Part shown: positions 55,512 through 64,000 of the stretch, in pieces | How the letters are laid out: each line of letters begins with the position of its first letter | How positions within the stretch are numbered: the stretch's first letter is position 1 | Assembly (NCBI GenBank): GCA_030831965.1 | Contig: JAURJZ010000007.1 | Location: forward strand, 1-64,000 | Reading direction: 5' to 3' | Length of the DNA stretch: 64,000 bases | Source of the DNA: Verrucomicrobiota bacterium | Lineage (GTDB): Bacteria; Verrucomicrobiota; Verrucomicrobiia; Opitutales; UBA953 | Notes under the pieces: model-generated | What the model was told of the DNA's origin: nothing | Database searches by the model: none | What the model saw: the letters and a program-made list of their open reading frames with translations, nothing else | Made by a program: the position numbers and the translations under genes

Positions 55512-56738
55512 TCACTCGCTCTTGTTGAAGTTGACGTACGCCTCCGAGAGGTCGGTGGTGAGGAGGCGGAAGGCGCCTTGGCCGAGGTTGAGGTTGAGCC
55601 GCACGGCGAAGCGCCGGCGGGTGACGACCTCCTTCCAGCGGGGCTTGTTCTCGGGCAGGGGGCGGCCCTGGACGACGGCGGGGACGTCGTCGTAGGCGAT
55701 GTCGAGCCGGGCCTCGTCGAGCCCGGTGCGGGCGTAGCCGGCGGCGTCGGCCAGGCGGCCCCAGTTGGGGTCCTCGCCGTACCAGGCCGACTTGACGAGG
55801 AGGGAGTTGCCCACGGCGCGGGCGACGGCCTCGGCGTCGGCCCGGGTGCGGGCGCCGGCGACCTCGACGGAGACGACCTTGGTGATCTTCTCGCCGTCGC
55901 CCACGATCTTCTCGGCGAGGGCGAAGCAGACGCGGTCGAGGGCCTCCTGGAAGCGGGCGGCGAGGCCGGCGGGGGCGCCGTCGAGCGCGAGGCCGGAGGC
56001 GCCGGTGGCGAGGAGGAGGACGGTGTCGTTGGTCGACATGTCGCCGTCGACGCTCACGCAGTTGAAGGACTGCGCGTTGGCGGCGAGGAGCGCGGCGCGG
56101 AGGACGCCCGGCGAGGCGGCGAGGTCGGTGGCGACGAAGGCGAGCATCGTCGCCATGTTGGGCTCGATCATGCCGGCGCCCTTGGCGATGCCGGCGACCG
56201 TGACGGTCCGGCCCTCCCAGGCGAAGCGGGCGGTGACGGACTTGGGGCGGGTGTCGGAGGTGAGGATGGCCCAGGCGGCGCGCTCGCCCTCCTGGGGCGT
56301 CGCGGCGAGGCGGGCGCCGGCCTCGGCGAGGCCCTTGGCAACGCGGTCCAAGGGCAGGGGCTCGCCGATCCGCCCGGTGGAGCAGACGAGGAAGGCGCCG
56401 CCCGGGCAGCCGGAGGCCTCGGCGGCGAGGCGGGCCATGGCCTCGGTGTCGCGCAGGCCCTGCTCGCCGGTGCAGGCGTTGGCGTTGCCGCTGTTGGCGA
56501 CGATGCCGCGGATGGCCGAGGCCCCGGCGGCGAGGACGGCCTGGGAGAAGCGGACGGGGGCGGCCCGGACGTCGTTGGTGGTGAAGACGCCGGCGGCGGC
56601 GCAGGGCCGGTCGGCGACGACGAGCGCGGTGTCGAGCCGGTCCTGGCCCTTGCGGCGGATGTCGCCCGAGCCGGCGCCGACGCGGAGGCCGGGGACGTCG
56701 GAGAGGCCGGGAGAGTTGTCGGTCAGCTCGATTGCCAT
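55512..56738 (-). CDS. argJ: glutamate N-acetyltransferase/amino-acid acetyltransferase ArgJ
   Basis: ArgJ recycles the acetyl group from acetylornithine to glutamate. The 408-residue precursor has the autocleavage motif EPNMATMLAFV; cleavage before the Thr makes the alpha and beta chains and frees the Thr nucleophile. FTTNDVRAAPV and GIVANSGNANACTG are N-terminal signatures. It implies a cyclic arginine pathway. Whether it also makes acetylglutamate from acetyl-CoA cannot be told from sequence. It lies 10 nt after argC. Confidence 0.95.
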   Translation of the reverse strand: MAIELTDNSPGLSDVPGLRVGAGSGDIRRKGQDRLDTALVVADRPCAAAGVFTTNDVRAAPVRFSQAVLAAGASAIRGIVANSGNANACTGEQGLRDTEAMARLAAEASGCPGGAFLVCSTGRIGEPLPLDRVAKGLAEAGARLAATPQEGERAAWAILTSDTRPKSVTARFAWEGRTVTVAGIAKGAGMIEPNMATMLAFVATDLAASPGVLRAALLAANAQSFNCVSVDGDMSTNDTVLLLATGASGLALDGAPAGLAARFQEALDRVCFALAEKIVGDGEKITKVVSVEVAGARTRADAEAVARAVGNSLLVKSAWYGEDPNWGRLADAAGYARTGLDEARLDIAYDDVPAVVQGRPLPENKPRWKEVVTRRRFAVRLNLNLGQGAFRLLTTDLSEAYVNFNKSE

Positions 56739-56748
56739 GGAAGCGGTC

Positions 56749-57798
56749 TCAGGCCAGCCCCTCGGACTCGGGCCAGCCCTGGAGAAGGTTGAGGAGCTGG
56801 ACGGCCTGGCCGCCCGCGCCCTTGAGGAGGTTGTCGATGGCCGAGGTCAGGACGAGGTTGCCGGTGCGGGGGTCGGCCACGGCCGAGAGGGCGGCGCGGT
56901 TGGAGCCGGCGACATGGCCGGTGTCGGGGAAGTCGCCCGGCCGCAGGACCTGGACGAAGGGGCGGCCGGCGTAGGCCTCGCGCCAGCAGGCCTCGACCTG
57001 GGCGGCGGTCACGCCGGGGGCGGGGACGGTGATCGTGGTTGCGATGCCCCGGTGCATCGGGGCGAGGTGCGGGTTGAACTGGACGACGACCGGCCCGCCC
57101 GCGGCCCGGGCGAACTGCTCCTCGATCTCGGCGACGTGCCGGTGGTTGGGCAGACCGTAGGCCTTGGCCGAGCCGTCGCGCTCGCAGAAGAGGTAGGCGG
57201 CCTCGGCCTTCTTGCCGGCGCCGGAGACGCCGGAGAGGGAGTTGATGACGAGCCGGCCGGGCTCGGGCCGGAGGAGGCCGGCGCGGAGAAGGGGAACGAC
57301 GGGCAGCTGGATGCTAGTCGGGTAGCAGCCCGGGCAGGCGAGGAGCGGGGCGGACTTCCAATCGCCCGCGGGCTCGAGCTCGGGGATGACGTAGCGCGCC
57401 TTGCCGAGCAGCTCGGGCGCGGGGTGCTCATGGCCGTAGTACGTCCGGTAGAGGGCGGGGTCGGAGAGGCGGAAGTCGGCCGAGAGGTCGAGGACGCGGC
57501 GGCCGGCGGCGACGAGCGGCCGCGCGTACTCGGCGGCGACGCCGTGGGGCAGCGCGAGGAACCAGGCCTGGACGCCGGACTGGGCGCAGGCCTCGGGCGA
57601 GGAGGCGGAGAAGGCGAGCGCGGGGTCGACCACGCCGCGGAGGCGGGGCATCTCGTCGGCCACGGCCTTGCCGGCGAGGCTGCGCGAGCAGACCGCGTCG
57701 AGGCTGACCCTCGGGTGGCGGGCGAGGATGCGCACGAGCTCCTCGCCGGTGTAGCCGGAGGCGCCGACGATGCCGATGGATAGGCGTTGGGTGGCCAT
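56749..57798 (-). CDS. argC: N-acetyl-gamma-glutamyl-phosphate reductase
   Basis: ArgC reduces N-acetylglutamyl phosphate with NADPH. The 349-residue protein has the Rossmann start IGIVGASGYTGEELVRIL, LALPHGVAAEYA, VLDLSADFRL, the catalytic Cys in LLACPGCYPTS, and the GLPNHRHVAEIEEQ region with the His. It is the first gene of the arg operon, preceded by a leaderless promoter motif. No ARG-box palindrome is apparent upstream. Confidence 0.96.
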   Translation of the reverse strand: MATQRLSIGIVGASGYTGEELVRILARHPRVSLDAVCSRSLAGKAVADEMPRLRGVVDPALAFSASSPEACAQSGVQAWFLALPHGVAAEYARPLVAAGRRVLDLSADFRLSDPALYRTYYGHEHPAPELLGKARYVIPELEPAGDWKSAPLLACPGCYPTSIQLPVVPLLRAGLLRPEPGRLVINSLSGVSGAGKKAEAAYLFCERDGSAKAYGLPNHRHVAEIEEQFARAAGGPVVVQFNPHLAPMHRGIATTITVPAPGVTAAQVEACWREAYAGRPFVQVLRPGDFPDTGHVAGSNRAALSAVADPRTGNLVLTSAIDNLLKGAGGQAVQLLNLLQGWPESEGLA

Positions 57799-57804
57799 GG
57801 GTGT

Positions 57805-57833
57805 AATCTGGAAAAAAGGGGGCGGGCTGGGAA
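57805..57833 (-). promoter_or_regulatory. candidate leaderless promoter of the arg operon
   Basis: On the minus strand TTCCCA (57833-57828), 17 bp, CAGATT (57810-57805), then 6 nt to the ATG at 57798. Confidence 0.42.
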
Positions 57834-57852
57834 GGACGAAGCGGGGGGCGGG

Positions 57853-57883
57853 AAAGCAAAGGACCCCGGCGGGCCGGGGTCCT
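57853..57883 (-). terminator. intrinsic terminator of rplM-rpsI
   Basis: A perfect 10-bp stem (AGGACCCCGG/CCGGGGTCCT, 57860-57869 with 57874-57883) followed on the minus strand by TTTGCTTT. It separates rpsI from argC. Confidence 0.85.
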
Positions 57884-57906
57884 GTCGTCCGTCTCCGGGG
57901 GCGCGC

Positions 57907-58308
57907 TCAGCGCTTGGAGAACTGGAAGCGCTTGCGGGCGCCCGGGCGGCCCGGCTTCTTGCGCTCGCGCATGCGGCCGTCGCGGGTGAGGAGGCCGGCC
58001 TTCTTGAGGGTGGGGCGGAGGTCGGCGTCGAGCTTCTGGAGGGCGCGGGCGAGGGCGTGCGAGATGGCGCCGGCCTGGCCGTTGGGCCCGCCGCCGTTGA
58101 CGCGGATGAAGACGTCGACCTGGCCGTCGAGGGAGGAGACCCGGAGGGGGGCGGTGGCGGCCTTGAGCAGGGCCTCGGTGTAGAGGAACTCGTTGGCGGG
58201 CTTGCCGTTGACGGTGATCTCACCGCTGCCGCGCTTGAGGTGCACGCGGGCGCTCGCGGTCTTGCGGCGGCCGACGGCGGTCAGGGTGGGGTTCTTGGTG
58301 GCGCTCAT
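57907..58308 (-). CDS. rpsI: 30S ribosomal protein S9
   Basis: A 133-residue ribosomal protein with the typical VGRRKTASARVHLKRGSGEI start, a GGGPNGQAGAISHALARAL helix and the C-terminal ARKRFQFSKR tail that reaches the P-site tRNA. It follows rplM by 17 nt, the universal L13-S9 order, and ends in an intrinsic terminator. Confidence 0.97.
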   Translation of the reverse strand: MSATKNPTLTAVGRRKTASARVHLKRGSGEITVNGKPANEFLYTEALLKAATAPLRVSSLDGQVDVFIRVNGGGPNGQAGAISHALARALQKLDADLRPTLKKAGLLTRDGRMRERKKPGRPGARKRFQFSKR

Positions 58309-58325
58309 GGAGAGGGTGCGGGAGG

Positions 58326-58757
58326 TCAGACCTTGGTCGGCACGGGGTTGTTGGAGGCGTGCGTGTGCTCGGGCCCGGCGAAGATGCGGAGCTTGGTCAG
58401 CATGTCGTTGGCGAGGCGGTTCTTGGGCAGCATCCCCTTGACCGCGTGGCGGAGGATGAACTCGGGCTTGCGGGCGCGCATGGTGGCGACGTTGCGGCGG
58501 TAGGCGGTGCCGACCCAGCCGGTGTAGAACATGTACTCCTTGGCCTCCTCCTTGTTGCCGGTGAGGCGGACCTTGTCGGCGTTGATGACGACGACGTAGT
58601 CGCCGGTGTCGACGTGGGGGGTGTAGGTGACCTTGTGGCGGCCCCGGAGGAGGTTGGCGATCTTGACGGCGAGGCGGCCGAGGACCTGGTCCTTGGCGTC
58701 GACGAGCAGCCAGGCGCGGTCGGTCGCCTTGACGTTCTTGGCAAGCGTGGTCTTCAT
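58326..58757 (-). CDS. rplM: 50S ribosomal protein L13
   Basis: A 143-residue ribosomal protein. It has RAWLLVDAKDQVLGRLAVKI, GDYVVVINADKVRLTGNK and HAVKGMLPKNRLANDML. It heads the rplM-rpsI operon. Its promoter has a CATCGT -10 box, the same as the two tRNA genes. No SD is seen in the pyrimidine-rich leader. Confidence 0.97.
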   Translation of the reverse strand: MKTTLAKNVKATDRAWLLVDAKDQVLGRLAVKIANLLRGRHKVTYTPHVDTGDYVVVINADKVRLTGNKEEAKEYMFYTGWVGTAYRRNVATMRARKPEFILRHAVKGMLPKNRLANDMLTKLRIFAGPEHTHASNNPVPTKV

Positions 58758-58772
58758 AAAAAGGAAGGTCGG

Positions 58773-58800
58773 ACGATGGAAGCCGCCCCCGCTCCGTCAA
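58773..58800 (-). promoter_or_regulatory. candidate promoter of rplM-rpsI
   Basis: On the minus strand TTGACG (58800-58795), 16 bp, CATCGT (58778-58773), then 15 nt to the ATG at 58757, including CTTCC downstream. Confidence 0.55.
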
Positions 58801-58835
58801 CAACGGAATTGGGGGCAAAACCCCTCCGAACCGGC

Positions 58836-59581
58836 TCAGAACGTCCGCTCGTAGGCCAGCTCAGCCCATCCGTCCCGGTCGCCGGGGGTGTCGGTGGCCT
58901 GTTGGCTGCCGAAGGTCAGGAAGAGGTTGCCGGAGCCCAGGGGGGCGGCCAGGGCGAGCCGGACGCCGCCGTAGGACCATCCCTCGACCCTGCCCTGCCC
59001 GTCGCCATCGGCGTCGAGGGCGCGGAGGTCCCCCGCGTGGAGGGAGAGATGCAGCGCCATGCCCCCGGCGGACCGATGGATGAGGCGGCCGAGGTTGGCC
59101 TCGGCCCGACGCTCCTCGCGGCGGGGGACGCCGGCGAGGTCCAGGCCGAGCTGCCACGAGTCGCCGAGGGGGATGCCGTCGAGTCCGGCCTCGACGGCGG
59201 TCTCGGACCTGAGCCGGCCGAGGGAGGCGGGGTTGGTCCCGAGGTTGAGGTCGCGGCGCCCGCCGAGGCGGGCGCGGAGGGATTCGCCGAACCACTCGAC
59301 GGCGAGCCCGGCGGAGCGGCGGTCGAGCCGCGGGGAACCGTCGAGCGACCGGTCGGCCGCGGCGGTCAGCACGAGGTTGAGGGCGGAGGCGGGGATGCTG
59401 AGTCGGGCGGACGCGTCGAGGCCGGCGACGGGGCCGAGGTCGGGCGCCCGGCCCCGCTCGACGGGGGCGGTGGCGGCGGTGGCGGCGAGGGTGACGTCGG
59501 TGTTGCGCCCGACCTCCTCCCATAGGCCGGCGGCGGCGGGAGCCGCGGCGGCGAGCAGGAGCAGGAGCGGCGCGCGGGCCA

Positions 59582-59582
<1 letters not shown>
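58836..59582 (-). CDS. exported protein, candidate outer-membrane beta-barrel
   Basis: A 248-residue protein of unknown family. It has a signal peptide (residues 1-18, ending APAAAG). The rest alternates polar and hydrophobic residues in short strands (LGPVAGLDASARLSI, GLAVEWFGESLRARL, LALAAPLGSGNLFLTFGSQQ, key GNLFLTFG) and ends in Phe (AYERTF), the C-terminal aromatic typical of outer-membrane barrels. The start ATG overlaps the icd stop (TGATG), so it is coupled to icd with no obvious functional link. The length would suit an 8-10-strand barrel. Confidence 0.6.
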
Positions 59583-60829
<1,247 letters not shown>

Positions 60830-60892
60830 GGTGGGAGGCGAATGGCAACCGAGCGGGGGCACCCCTTCAAGGGAAAACCTCCCGGCGGCGGA

Positions 60893-60930
60893 TGGGGGAA
60901 AAAGAAAAGGATTTCCCGTGGGAAATCCTT
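60893..60930 (-). terminator. intrinsic terminator of the RHH-lysine-tail gene
   Basis: A perfect 11-bp stem (60907-60917 with 60920-60930, key GGATTTCCC) and loop of 2 nt, followed on the minus strand by TTCTTTTTCCCCC. Confidence 0.85.
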
Positions 60931-60951
60931 GAACCGGCGGAGCCGGGGTTG

Positions 60952-60971
60952 CTGCGGGACGAGTCCCGCAG
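60952..60971 (-). repeat. extra hairpin in the 3' UTR of the RHH-lysine-tail gene
   Basis: CTGCGGGAC (60952-60960) and GTCCCGCAG (60963-60971) form a perfect 9-bp stem with a GA loop 9-28 nt after the stop codon. A smaller CCGGC/GCCGG hairpin lies between it and the terminator. Confidence 0.65.
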
Positions 60972-60979
60972 AAGAAGAA

Positions 60980-61372
60980 TTACTTCTTCTTCTTCGCAGC
61001 CTTCTTCTTGGCGGGAGCCTTCTTGGCAGCCTTCTTCTTGGCCATGGTGTTGGTGTTTGGGATCGGGGTTGGGTTGGAGGGCAGCGCGGACAGCGCCACC
61101 CTCACGATGCGCCCCAGGCTCACCCGGGCCTTGCCGGCCTGGCGGGTGATGCGGTTGCGGAGCTCCGAGGGGACTCGGAAAGACACTTGGCGGGAAGGAC
61201 GGCGGCTCGCGTCGCGGGCGCCGTCAAAGCGGAGGAGGGCGTGGCGGATCGCCTCGCTGAGCGTGGGCAACCCCGACTTGCGCTGGAAGGCGACGACGCT
61301 CGAGTGAAGTTCGGCCGGCAAGGAGACCGTGAGGAGGCTTTCGCCTGAGGTGGTTTCGCTGCGGGTGTTCAC
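60980..61372 (-). CDS. tandem ribbon-helix-helix protein with lysine-rich tail
   Basis: A 130-residue protein starting with GTG. It has two RHH units: residues about 12-48 (SLLTVSLPAELHSSVVAFQR, then SEAIRHALLRF) and about 62-100 (RQVSFRVPSELRNRITRQAG, then GRIVRVALSAL). A Pro/Thr/Asn linker (NPTPIPNTNT) leads to a Lys/Ala tail ending KKKAAKKKK, histone H1-like. It could bind DNA as a nucleoid protein. The internal ATG before the tail could start a 21-residue peptide, but frame continuity favours one protein. It has a strong terminator. Confidence 0.7.
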   Translation of the reverse strand: MNTRSETTSGESLLTVSLPAELHSSVVAFQRKSGLPTLSEAIRHALLRFDGARDASRRPSRQVSFRVPSELRNRITRQAGKARVSLGRIVRVALSALPSNPTPIPNTNTMAKKKAAKKAPAKKKAAKKKK

Positions 61373-61385
61373 TGCGGTACGACGC

Positions 61386-61413
61386 CAACGTAGCGCGCGC
61401 GCGTCGTCACGCA
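61386..61413 (-). promoter_or_regulatory. candidate promoter of the RHH-lysine-tail gene
   Basis: On the minus strand TTGCGT (61413-61408), 16 bp of alternating CG-rich sequence, TACGTT (61391-61386), then about 13 nt to the GTG at 61372. Confidence 0.42.
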
Positions 61414-61484
61414 AGCGTCTTTTTTCGGAAAAAAAGCGCGCGCGGTCCGGCGGGCGGCCCGCGCGCGCGTCGGCGGGAAAATGA

Positions 61485-61499
61485 ATCCAAATAATGGAT
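61485..61499. repeat. inverted repeat ATCCA-aataa-TGGAT upstream of the metal ATPase
   Basis: A perfect 5-bp-arm palindrome 13 bp upstream of the ATPase -35 box. A TACAAT (61499-61504) overlaps its right end. It is a candidate operator for a metal sensor or a second promoter element. Confidence 0.4.
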
Positions 61500-61512
61500 A
61501 CAATGAGCGGCG

Positions 61513-61540
61513 TTGACCCGCCGGGGCGCGGGCGTATCCT
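61513..61540 (+). promoter_or_regulatory. candidate leaderless promoter of the metal ATPase
   Basis: TTGACC (61513-61518), 16 bp, TATCCT (61535-61540), then 7 nt to the ATG at 61548. The clearest example of the leaderless class; it decides the start codon. Confidence 0.6.
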
Positions 61541-61547
61541 CCGGCGC

Positions 61548-63458
61548 ATGTCCTCAACCCACCATGACGGCGACCACGGACACGCCGACCACGGCTGGCG
61601 GGCGCTCGCGGCGCAGTCGGCGATCTGCGGGGCCCTCGGCCTGGGCGCCGTGGCGTGGCGCGACCTCGGGCCGGGCGCGCCGACCTGGGTCTTCGAGCTG
61701 CTCGTCCTGGGCGGCTGCCTCGCGGGCGGGTGGGAGGCGGCGGAGGAGGCCTGGCACTCGGTGCGCCACCACCGGCGGATCGACGTGCACCTGCTCATGC
61801 TGCTCGCGGCGGCGGGGGCGTGGTCGGTGGGCCAGCCGCTCGAGGGCCTGCTCCTGCTCTTCCTGTTCTCCGCCGCGGGCGCGATGGAGCACTACGCCCT
61901 GGACCGGACGCGCCGGGCGGTCGACGCGCTGATGGCGGGCGCGCCGACCCACGCGCGCCGGGCCGACGGCTCGCTCGTCGCGGTCGCCGAGCTGCGCGCG
62001 GGGGACCGCATCCTCCTGCTGCCCGGCGACCGCGTGCCGGCCGACGCGCGGGTGGCGGAGGGGTCGACCGAGGCCGACGAGTCGACCCTGACGGGGGAGA
62101 GCGTCCCGGTGCCCAAGCGCCCCGGCGACGAGCTGCTCGCGGGCACCCTGAACGGGAGCGGACGGCTGGTCGCGACGGTGCTGCGGGCGGAGGCCGAGAG
62201 CTCGGTCCAGCGCATCCTCCGGCTCATCCGCGAGGCCCAGGCGAGGAAGGCGCCCTCGCAGCGCCTGATCGACACCTGGGGCGGGACCTACGCGGCGGGG
62301 GTCATCCTCGCCTCCGCCGGCTTCCTGCTCTGGCTGCTGCACGGCGGCGCGCCCTTCGTGGCGGACGGCGCGGGGCAGGTCGCCTCGGACGGGGCGCTGT
62401 ACCGGGCGATGACCCTGCTCGTGGTGATGAGCCCCTGCGCGCTCGTGCTCTCCATCCCCTCCGCGGTGCTCGCGGCGATCGCCAGCGGGGCCCGCCGCGG
62501 GATCCTCTTCCGGGGAGGCGCCGCGGTCGAGCGGCTCGCGGAGGTCGAGGTGATCTGCTTCGACAAGACCGGGACGCTGACCCGGGGCGAGCCGGCGGTG
62601 GTCGGTCACCGCTGCGAGCCGGCCGAGGACGAGCCGGCGGCGCTGGCCGCGCTGGCCGCCCTCGGCGCCGCCTCCTCGCACCCCCTTTCCCGTTCCGTGG
62701 CGTCGTGGTGCGCCACCCGGGGCGTGCTGCCGACCGCGCCCGACGACTTCGAGAGCGTGGTCGGCGAGGGCCTGGCCGGCCGGGTCGGCGGGCGACTGTG
62801 GCGGATGGGCAAGCGCGGCTTCGTCGGCGCCCCGGAGCCCCGGGAGCGGGCCGAGGAGGGCCTGGGCAGCGAGGTCTGGGTCTCGGACGGCCGGACCTGG
62901 ATGCAGGTGCGCCTGCGCGACGCGGTCCGGACCGAGAGCCGGCCGATGCTGGCGGCCCTGGCCGCGAGGGGCATCCGCTGCGTCATGCTGACGGGCGACA
63001 AGTCGGGCGCGGCCGCCAAGGCGGCGGCCGAGATCGGCATGCCCGAGGTGGCCGCCGGCCTGAAGCCCTGGGACAAGGTCGAGCGCATCCGGACCTACGC
63101 CGCCCAGGGACGGGTCGTGGCGATGGTCGGCGACGGCATCAACGACGCGCCGTCGCTCGCGGCGGCCGACGTCGCCGTCGCGATGGGCGGACGCGGCAGC
63201 GACGCCGCCAAGGAGACGAGCGACATCCTGCTGGTCGACGACCGCCTGGACAAGCTGGTGGATGCCCACGACCTCAGCCTGCGCACGCACCGGGTCATCC
63301 GCCAGAACCTCGCCATCTCGCTCGGGACGGTGGTCCTGATGGCGCTCCTCACCGTGGCGCGGGGGGTGCCCCTGCCCGTCGGCGTCATCGCGCACGAGGG
63401 CAGCACCGTGCTGGTCTGCCTCAACGGGCTGAGGCTGCTGGCGCGGCCGAGGCGCTGA
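61548..63458 (+). CDS. P1B-type metal-transporting ATPase
   Basis: A 636-residue heavy-metal efflux pump. The His-rich N-terminus (HHDGDHGHADHGW) is followed by membrane helices, the actuator TGES (182-185), the ion-path SPC motif (Ser295-Cys297), the phosphorylation DKTGTLT (Asp339), and VGDGINDAPSLAAADVAVAMG. The last helices contain HEGSTVLVCLNGLRLL (His616-Glu617). SPC plus HEG(S/G)T marks the P1B-4 group (cobalt/zinc/iron type). No CXXC metal-binding domain is present. The ATG at 61548 is preferred over an upstream one because the promoter overlaps the latter. Confidence 0.92.
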   Translation: MSSTHHDGDHGHADHGWRALAAQSAICGALGLGAVAWRDLGPGAPTWVFELLVLGGCLAGGWEAAEEAWHSVRHHRRIDVHLLMLLAAAGAWSVGQPLEGLLLLFLFSAAGAMEHYALDRTRRAVDALMAGAPTHARRADGSLVAVAELRAGDRILLLPGDRVPADARVAEGSTEADESTLTGESVPVPKRPGDELLAGTLNGSGRLVATVLRAEAESSVQRILRLIREAQARKAPSQRLIDTWGGTYAAGVILASAGFLLWLLHGGAPFVADGAGQVASDGALYRAMTLLVVMSPCALVLSIPSAVLAAIASGARRGILFRGGAAVERLAEVEVICFDKTGTLTRGEPAVVGHRCEPAEDEPAALAALAALGAASSHPLSRSVASWCATRGVLPTAPDDFESVVGEGLAGRVGGRLWRMGKRGFVGAPEPRERAEEGLGSEVWVSDGRTWMQVRLRDAVRTESRPMLAALAARGIRCVMLTGDKSGAAAKAAAEIGMPEVAAGLKPWDKVERIRTYAAQGRVVAMVGDGINDAPSLAAADVAVAMGGRGSDAAKETSDILLVDDRLDKLVDAHDLSLRTHRVIRQNLAISLGTVVLMALLTVARGVPLPVGVIAHEGSTVLVCLNGLRLLARPRR

Positions 63459-63463
63459 GGGGG

Positions 63464-63493
63464 CGCCCCGCCCGCCGAGGGGCGGGCGGGGCG
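63464..63493. repeat. 13-bp hairpin between convergent metal ATPase and rng
   Basis: CGCCCCGCCCGCC (63464-63476) and GGCGGGCGGGGCG (63481-63493) form a perfect stem with loop GAGG. No T-tract on either strand. It probably stops convergent transcripts or blocks exonucleases. Confidence 0.6.
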
Positions 63494-63497
63494 GCGC

Positions 63498-64000
63498 TCA
63501 GCGCAGCTCCTTGCCGGTCCCGTCGAGGATCTTGAAGTTCTCGACGTGGTAGGAGGGGTCGGCCTTGGTCCCGAGCCGGACCTTGCACGACTTCATGAGG
63601 TCGCGGAAGAAGTCGCGGTCCTCGGTGACGATGCGGTCGAGGTTGAGGGGGTGCAGGACGATGTTGAGCTCGAGCTCGCGCTCCGGCCCGACCAGCTCGC
63701 GCTGCTTGCGGATGACGCTGAGCAGGCGCCGCTGGATCTCGACGGAGACGGTCCGGGCGTTCTTCACCTTGCCCGTGCCCGCGCAGTAGGGGCAGCGGGT
63801 GTAGAGGGTGGTGGTGGCGGACTCCGAGTGCCGCTGGCGCGTCATCTGGAGGACGCCGAGCTGGGAGATGGGCAGGATCTGGTGCTTGGCCCGGTCGGAC
63901 TCCATCTCCTCGCGGAGGCGGTCGAAGACCTTCTTCCGGTCCTTCGGGTTCTTCATGTCGATGGTGTCGATCATGATGAGCCCGCCGAGGTTGCGCAGGC
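63498..64000 (-). CDS. ribonuclease E/G, C-terminal part (cut by window edge)
   Basis: A partial gene running off the right end. The 167 visible residues are the end of an RNase E/G catalytic core: LGGLIMIDTIDM with catalytic-site Asp, KKVFDRLREEMESDRAKHQI, LGVLQMTRQR, and CPYCAGTGKV with the Zn-link CPxC. The C-terminal part EIQRRLLSVIRK resembles RNase G (rng/CafA), and there is no long degradosome tail after it. The start and S1 domain lie beyond the window. Confidence 0.9.
   Translation of the reverse strand, partial: LRNLGGLIMIDTIDMKNPKDRKKVFDRLREEMESDRAKHQILPISQLGVLQMTRQRHSESATTTLYTRCPYCAGTGKVKNARTVSVEIQRRLLSVIRKQRELVGPERELELNIVLHPLNLDRIVTEDRDFFRDLMKSCKVRLGTKADPSYHVENFKILDGTGKELR

Larger units (their letters stand above)
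61373..61547. other. divergent regulatory region of the RHH gene and metal ATPase
   Basis: No gene is supported. It carries two promoter candidates, three (CG)n tracts (near 61393-61403, 61435-61443 and 61470-61479), a CTTTTTT/AAAAAAG inverted repeat (61419-61436) and the ATCCA/TGGAT repeat upstream of the ATPase. The mix of extreme GC and AT blocks is unusual here. Confidence 0.5.

Noticed and set aside
60980-61045. Separate 21-residue Lys/Ala peptide gene
   Set aside because: It is in frame with the upstream RHH sequence without a stop between. No SD is seen at the internal ATG. Kept as an alternative in the feature text.

Overview
This is a very GC-rich bacterial chromosomal segment, gene-dense, with short intergenic gaps and no insertion sequence, prophage or CRISPR array that I can see. 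Several things point to the Verrucomicrobiota, probably an Opitutae-like lineage: a 671-residue GreA fusion, paired ExbD genes beside giant TPR proteins, the DUF1800/DUF1501 pair, and a lysine/alanine-rich tailed DNA-binding protein. The taxon is inferred from gene content only.

Layout. 0-5.8 kb (+): rpmF-plsX-fabH, a secreted TPR protein, an LptE-like lipoprotein and rpe, then rlmN on the minus strand. 5.9-15 kb (+): a Tudor-like/GreA fusion, an ArsR-methyltransferase fusion, then two secreted TPR/coil proteins followed by ExbB-ExbD-ExbD. 15.1-17.4 kb (-): thrB-thrC. 17.4-23.5 kb (+): nadE, a GlcD-type FAD oxidase, a HAD phosphatase and uvrB. mutL (-) abuts uvrB and is divergent from a DUF255 thioredoxin-fold protein. 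27.2-29.4 kb (+): a half-length TSUP permease and a membrane-anchored TPR protein. 29.3-34.4 kb (-): two paralogous von Willebrand A proteins, a YbgC-like thioesterase, a PMT-like membrane protein and an ApbE-like protein. 34.5-37.5 kb (+): DUF1800-DUF1501 and an initiator-type tRNA-Met.

From 37.7 kb to 61.4 kb nearly everything is on the minus strand: a type IV pilus/type II secretion motor operon (two PilB/GspE ATPases, PilT, PilC), coaE, ftsH, tilS, serS, a zinc-ribbon membrane protein, ndk, ispF, the six-gene argCJBDFG cluster, rplM-rpsI, icd with a coupled candidate outer-membrane protein, and a tandem ribbon-helix-helix protein with a lysine-rich tail. tRNA-Cys lies on the plus strand at 51 kb. 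The window ends with a P1B metal ATPase (+) and the 3' part of an RNase E/G gene (-).

Two themes stand out. First, about 14 genes carry a -35-like box exactly 34-36 nt upstream of the start codon and a -10-like box 6-7 nt upstream, so their mRNAs are predicted to be leaderless. Second, the two VWA proteins have a TonB-type N-terminal anchor (Ser-x3-His in the membrane helix), while the window also encodes an ExbB-ExbD-ExbD motor and no TonB. They may be unusual energised transducers; this is inference from motifs.
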